Of a stretch of 8,579 nt of DNA, positions 6,738-8,579 are shown one piece after another (within the stretch, counting starts at the first letter, position 1; each line of letters starts with the position of its first letter). The notes below the pieces were generated by a model. It saw nothing but the letters and a program-made list of their open reading frames with translations. It was not told the DNA's origin and made no database searches. The stretch comes from PUPG01 sp041686485 (GTDB taxonomy: Bacteria; Bacteroidota; Bacteroidia; Bacteroidales; UBA7960). The position numbers and the translations under genes were made by a program. The stretch spans positions 1-8,579 of the forward strand of contig JAWLDT010000087.1 of the NCBI GenBank assembly GCA_041686485.1, written 5' to 3'.

Positions 6738-8048
6738 TTAACTGAGAATTTTTTCTTTTTTTAGCTTATAATTTTTTGAAGACCACCACATCACACTTGC
6801 CCCTATCATCAGGCTTGCTATCGAGATGGAGAAGGCAGTGGTAAAGCCCCATAGCTCATAAAACAATACCCCGACAAGGGGTGCAAAAATGGCCCGGATA
6901 GCCGTAAGGCCGAGGTGTATAGACTGGTAGATCCCGGCTTCTGAGGGGGAACAAAAATATGCAGACCCGATACTCCACATCAGGGCCATGGTGGCGGCAA
7001 AAATGCCATGAAAGAGGATATAAAAGGTGAGGGTGTGGTAATAGGTGATATCCCAGAACTGTACAGAACTGTCATAGTATTGTGTCATCACCATAGAGAA
7101 AATATACAAGGCCATCGACAGCAGGGAGATGACCGCAAACTTCCGGGGATCCATCCGGCCGATCAGCTTGCCGAAGAAGGGTAGCAAAAGTATGGCCAGC
7201 AGGTTGTAGGCATTCTTATAAAAGGCCACACTCGAATAGTTCAACCCCAGCCCCTGATCCCAAAACAGGACGATGACCGTGAATGACCCCATGAATCCGA
7301 ATCCGTAAAACATAAAGCCAATCTGGAAATGCCGGTAGGGGATATTCCTTACCAGAATGTTGGCCATTTCTATGACAGATTGTTTGACGCCCTGCCATAC
7401 GGACTGGGCTAGTTCGGGAGGTCCTTCTTCCTGCCTATAGGGAATAAATGACAACAGGGTGATGGATAGCATGCCCAGGATGGCGGCAGCCGGGAAAACA
7501 TATACGAAAACATAATGATTGGCGTCCAGTGCCCATCCATACGCAAAGGTTGTGGCCATCGTAACCAGCTTTTTTGCCGTAGTGGCATAACTGAAGAAAC
7601 GACCAAAGTTTTCGTGGCTGTAAGCATTCTTTAAAAAAAGATTAATGCTGGGAAATACAACTGGATGAGCCAGGTAATAGATCAGAAATATCGCCAGAAA
7701 GATGTAATGATACATGGAATCTCCTGTAAGCTGTTCGGCGCTCCTCGGGAAAAAGAATAACAGCATCAAAGGCAGTCGGGTGAGGATGGCCGTACGCCGG
7801 AGCAACCGTTTCTTATTCTTGATGCGACGAAGCATGGCGCTGAAAAAGATCAGGAGCAAAAACACCAGGGTGGAAAACTGAAACAGAATGCTCATCTGAT
7901 AGCTGGATCCCATCAGGCTTTTGATAAAGACAAATTCGTTGAGCACGATCAGCCCCGCCAGTATCCCCTCAATAAATGAGTAGGAAAAATGCAGGACGAA
8001 GGTTTTTCGCTCATCCGGATGAAGCGCTGACAGGACCGGGATTTTCAT
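6738..8048 (-). CDS. MFS-type transporter
   Basis: This 436-residue integral membrane protein has about twelve hydrophobic segments, the layout of a major facilitator. Examples lie at about 17-42, 52-72, 89-100, 113-134, 161-175, 179-202, 242-264, 279-297, 303-322, 338-362, 376-397 and 402-421. A basic loop after the second helix (RRIKNKKRLLRR, 74-85) and a polar central loop (about 203-240) fit the 6+6 arrangement. The C-terminus is Lys-rich (NYKLKKEK). I see no specific substrate motif, so the cargo is unknown. The start at 8048 is preferred: the in-frame ATG at 8102 overlaps the -7 promoter box (8100-8107), so it could not be translated from that promoter. The gene is convergent with the decarboxylase; a role in amine or amino-acid exchange is conceivable from proximity only. 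Confidence 0.8.
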   Translation of the reverse strand: MKIPVLSALHPDERKTFVLHFSYSFIEGILAGLIVLNEFVFIKSLMGSSYQMSILFQFSTLVFLLLIFFSAMLRRIKNKKRLLRRTAILTRLPLMLLFFFPRSAEQLTGDSMYHYIFLAIFLIYYLAHPVVFPSINLFLKNAYSHENFGRFFSYATTAKKLVTMATTFAYGWALDANHYVFVYVFPAAAILGMLSITLLSFIPYRQEEGPPELAQSVWQGVKQSVIEMANILVRNIPYRHFQIGFMFYGFGFMGSFTVIVLFWDQGLGLNYSSVAFYKNAYNLLAILLLPFFGKLIGRMDPRKFAVISLLSMALYIFSMVMTQYYDSSVQFWDITYYHTLTFYILFHGIFAATMALMWSIGSAYFCSPSEAGIYQSIHLGLTAIRAIFAPLVGVLFYELWGFTTAFSISIASLMIGASVMWWSSKNYKLKKEKILS

Positions 8049-8099
8049 TCTTGTCAAGGGTTTGCCGTAAAAGCTTGTTTGGCCTGATTTTTGGCGGTG

Positions 8100-8133
8100 C
8101 AAAGGTAGCCATCTTTATCAAAATCAACACAAG
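8100..8133 (-). promoter_or_regulatory. Bacteroidota promoter of the MFS gene
   Basis: On the minus strand TACCTTTG (8107 to 8100) matches the -7 consensus TAnnTTTG exactly. CTTG (8133 to 8130), a one-mismatch version of the -33 TTTG, lies 22 bp upstream, slightly longer than the usual 19-21 bp. Transcription would begin at about 8092-8095, giving a leader of roughly 45 nt to the ATG at 8048. Upstream, 8140-8220 is strongly AT-rich. Confidence 0.6.
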
Positions 8134-8243
8134 CAGTTGTTAAAATCAGGTATATAACTATCATAATTTATTAATTTTAAAAGAAATTTTTGAAAAAAAT
8201 CGTTTCTTTACGGTGAAAAAAGTTCGAAGCTGGAAGGAAGAAG
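8134..8243. other. AT-rich spacer with reverse copy of the CTTCCAG motif
   Basis: No gene is seen. 8140-8220 is AT-rich with A and T runs. 8222-8239 reads as the reverse complement of the CTTCCTTCCAGCTTCGA motif of the left flank (about 155-178). Confidence 0.55.
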
Positions 8244-8278
8244 AAAAGTGAAAAGTGAAAAATGAAAAGTGAAAAGTG
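8244..8278. repeat. 7-bp tandem repeat, AAAAGTG type
   Basis: Five consecutive heptamers: AAAAGTG, AAAAGTG, AAAAATG, AAAAGTG, AAAAGTG. The reverse complement (CACTTTT CACTT) is next to the hairpin at 49-60 in the left flank, in the corresponding position. Confidence 0.85.
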
Positions 8279-8281
8279 TAA

Positions 8282-8401
8282 GCCGGCTTGACCGGTCTAA
8301 AGCACTTCGCCGTGGAAAGCTACCGTAATGACAGCGCTTGAGCTGTCACCAGGCTGGCTTGATATGTCATTACAGTTGCAGGCCGGACTTGGCCGGCCTG
8401 C
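8282..8401 (+). repeat. Cluster of NCTTGN-loop hairpins
   Basis: Three hairpins follow one another. The first has arms GCCGG (8282-8286) and CCGGT (8292-8296, one G-T pair) around CTTGA. The second has arms GACAGC (8330-8335) and GCTGTC (8342-8347) around GCTTGA. The third has 9-bp perfect arms GCAGGCCGG (8378-8386) and CCGGCCTGC (8393-8401) around ACTTGG. The second sits inside a wider inverted repeat, GTAATGACA (8325-8333) and TGTCATTAC (8365-8373). Stems differ while loops stay nearly the same. Confidence 0.75.
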
Positions 8402-8418
8402 CAATTACAAAAAAGAAG

Positions 8419-8579
8419 CAGTGGTAGCCGCAGCACTTGGGCTGCGTGACCTCGGCCGACGTACCATTTACAAAAAGGAACAGTGGTAGCCGCAGCACTT
8501 GGGCTGCGTGACCTCGGCCGACGTACCATTTACAAAAAGAAGCAGTGGTAGCCGCAGCACTTGGGCTGCGTGACCTCGG
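8419..8579 (+). repeat. 62-bp tandem repeat array, about 2.6 copies, open at the window end
   Basis: Copies run 8419-8480, 8481-8542 and 8543-8579 (partial) with an exact 62-bp period; the first two differ at only two positions. Each unit holds a hairpin with arms CGCAGC and GCTGCG around ACTTGG (8429-8446, 8491-8508, 8553-8570), a TCGGCCGA palindrome, and a wider pair TGGTA/TACCA enclosing both. There are no variable spacers, so it is not CRISPR. Open frames across it are artefacts of the repeat. The array may continue beyond the window. Confidence 0.9.

Noticed and set aside
8320..8529. Minus-strand open frame of 69 codons at the right end
   Set aside because: It consists of the hairpin cluster and the 62-bp array; the frame is a by-product of repeats whose unit is not a multiple of three.
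8419..8579. CRISPR array
   Set aside because: Repeat units are contiguous and nearly identical with no variable spacers, and there are no cas genes.
8282..8579. Integron attC sites
   Set aside because: The hairpins lack the RYYYAAC and GTTRRRY core sites and no integrase or cassette ORFs are present.

Overview
The window looks like an accessory or chromosomal fragment of a member of Bacteroidota, probably an uncultured lineage known only from a draft or metagenome scaffold. Three things suggest this. None of the genes has a clear Shine-Dalgarno sequence. Two minus-strand genes (rsmE and the MFS gene) have an exact match to the Bacteroidota -7 promoter element TAnnTTTG (TACCTTTG both times). 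The rsmE plus DUF4159 pair is an arrangement I associate with this phylum. A block of exactly 100 Ns (3592-3691) is a scaffold gap, and both ends of the window lie in the same repeat in opposite orientations, as expected where an assembly stops at repeats.

Layout: 1-592 is a non-coding, repeat-rich flank (a hairpin repeat, then several arrays of 7-bp tandem repeats). 593-1867 (+) is a DUF418/YeiB-type membrane protein. 1895-2569 (-) is a secreted DUF4159 protein and 2682-3389 (-) is rsmE, the 16S rRNA m3U1498 methyltransferase; these two are co-oriented with rsmE first. 3390-3978 is intergenic and holds the rsmE promoter, an 8-bp tandem repeat interrupted by the gap, and repeated CAGGTAA motifs in front of the next gene. 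3979-6618 (+) is the most distinctive gene, an 879-residue group II PLP-dependent decarboxylase of the bacterial tyrosine decarboxylase type with an additional C-terminal domain that looks like a response-regulator receiver domain. 6738-8048 (-) is an MFS-type transporter, convergent with the decarboxylase. 8049-8579 is a second repeat-rich flank with 7-bp repeats, a set of hairpins sharing the loop NCTTGN, and a 62-bp tandem array that runs off the end.

The genes do not form one pathway. rsmE and the DUF4159 gene may be co-transcribed; the decarboxylase and the MFS gene are neighbours but convergent, so a shared role in amine or amino-acid metabolism is only a guess. The two points most worth following are the decarboxylase-receiver fusion and the family of hairpins whose stems change while the loop stays constant.
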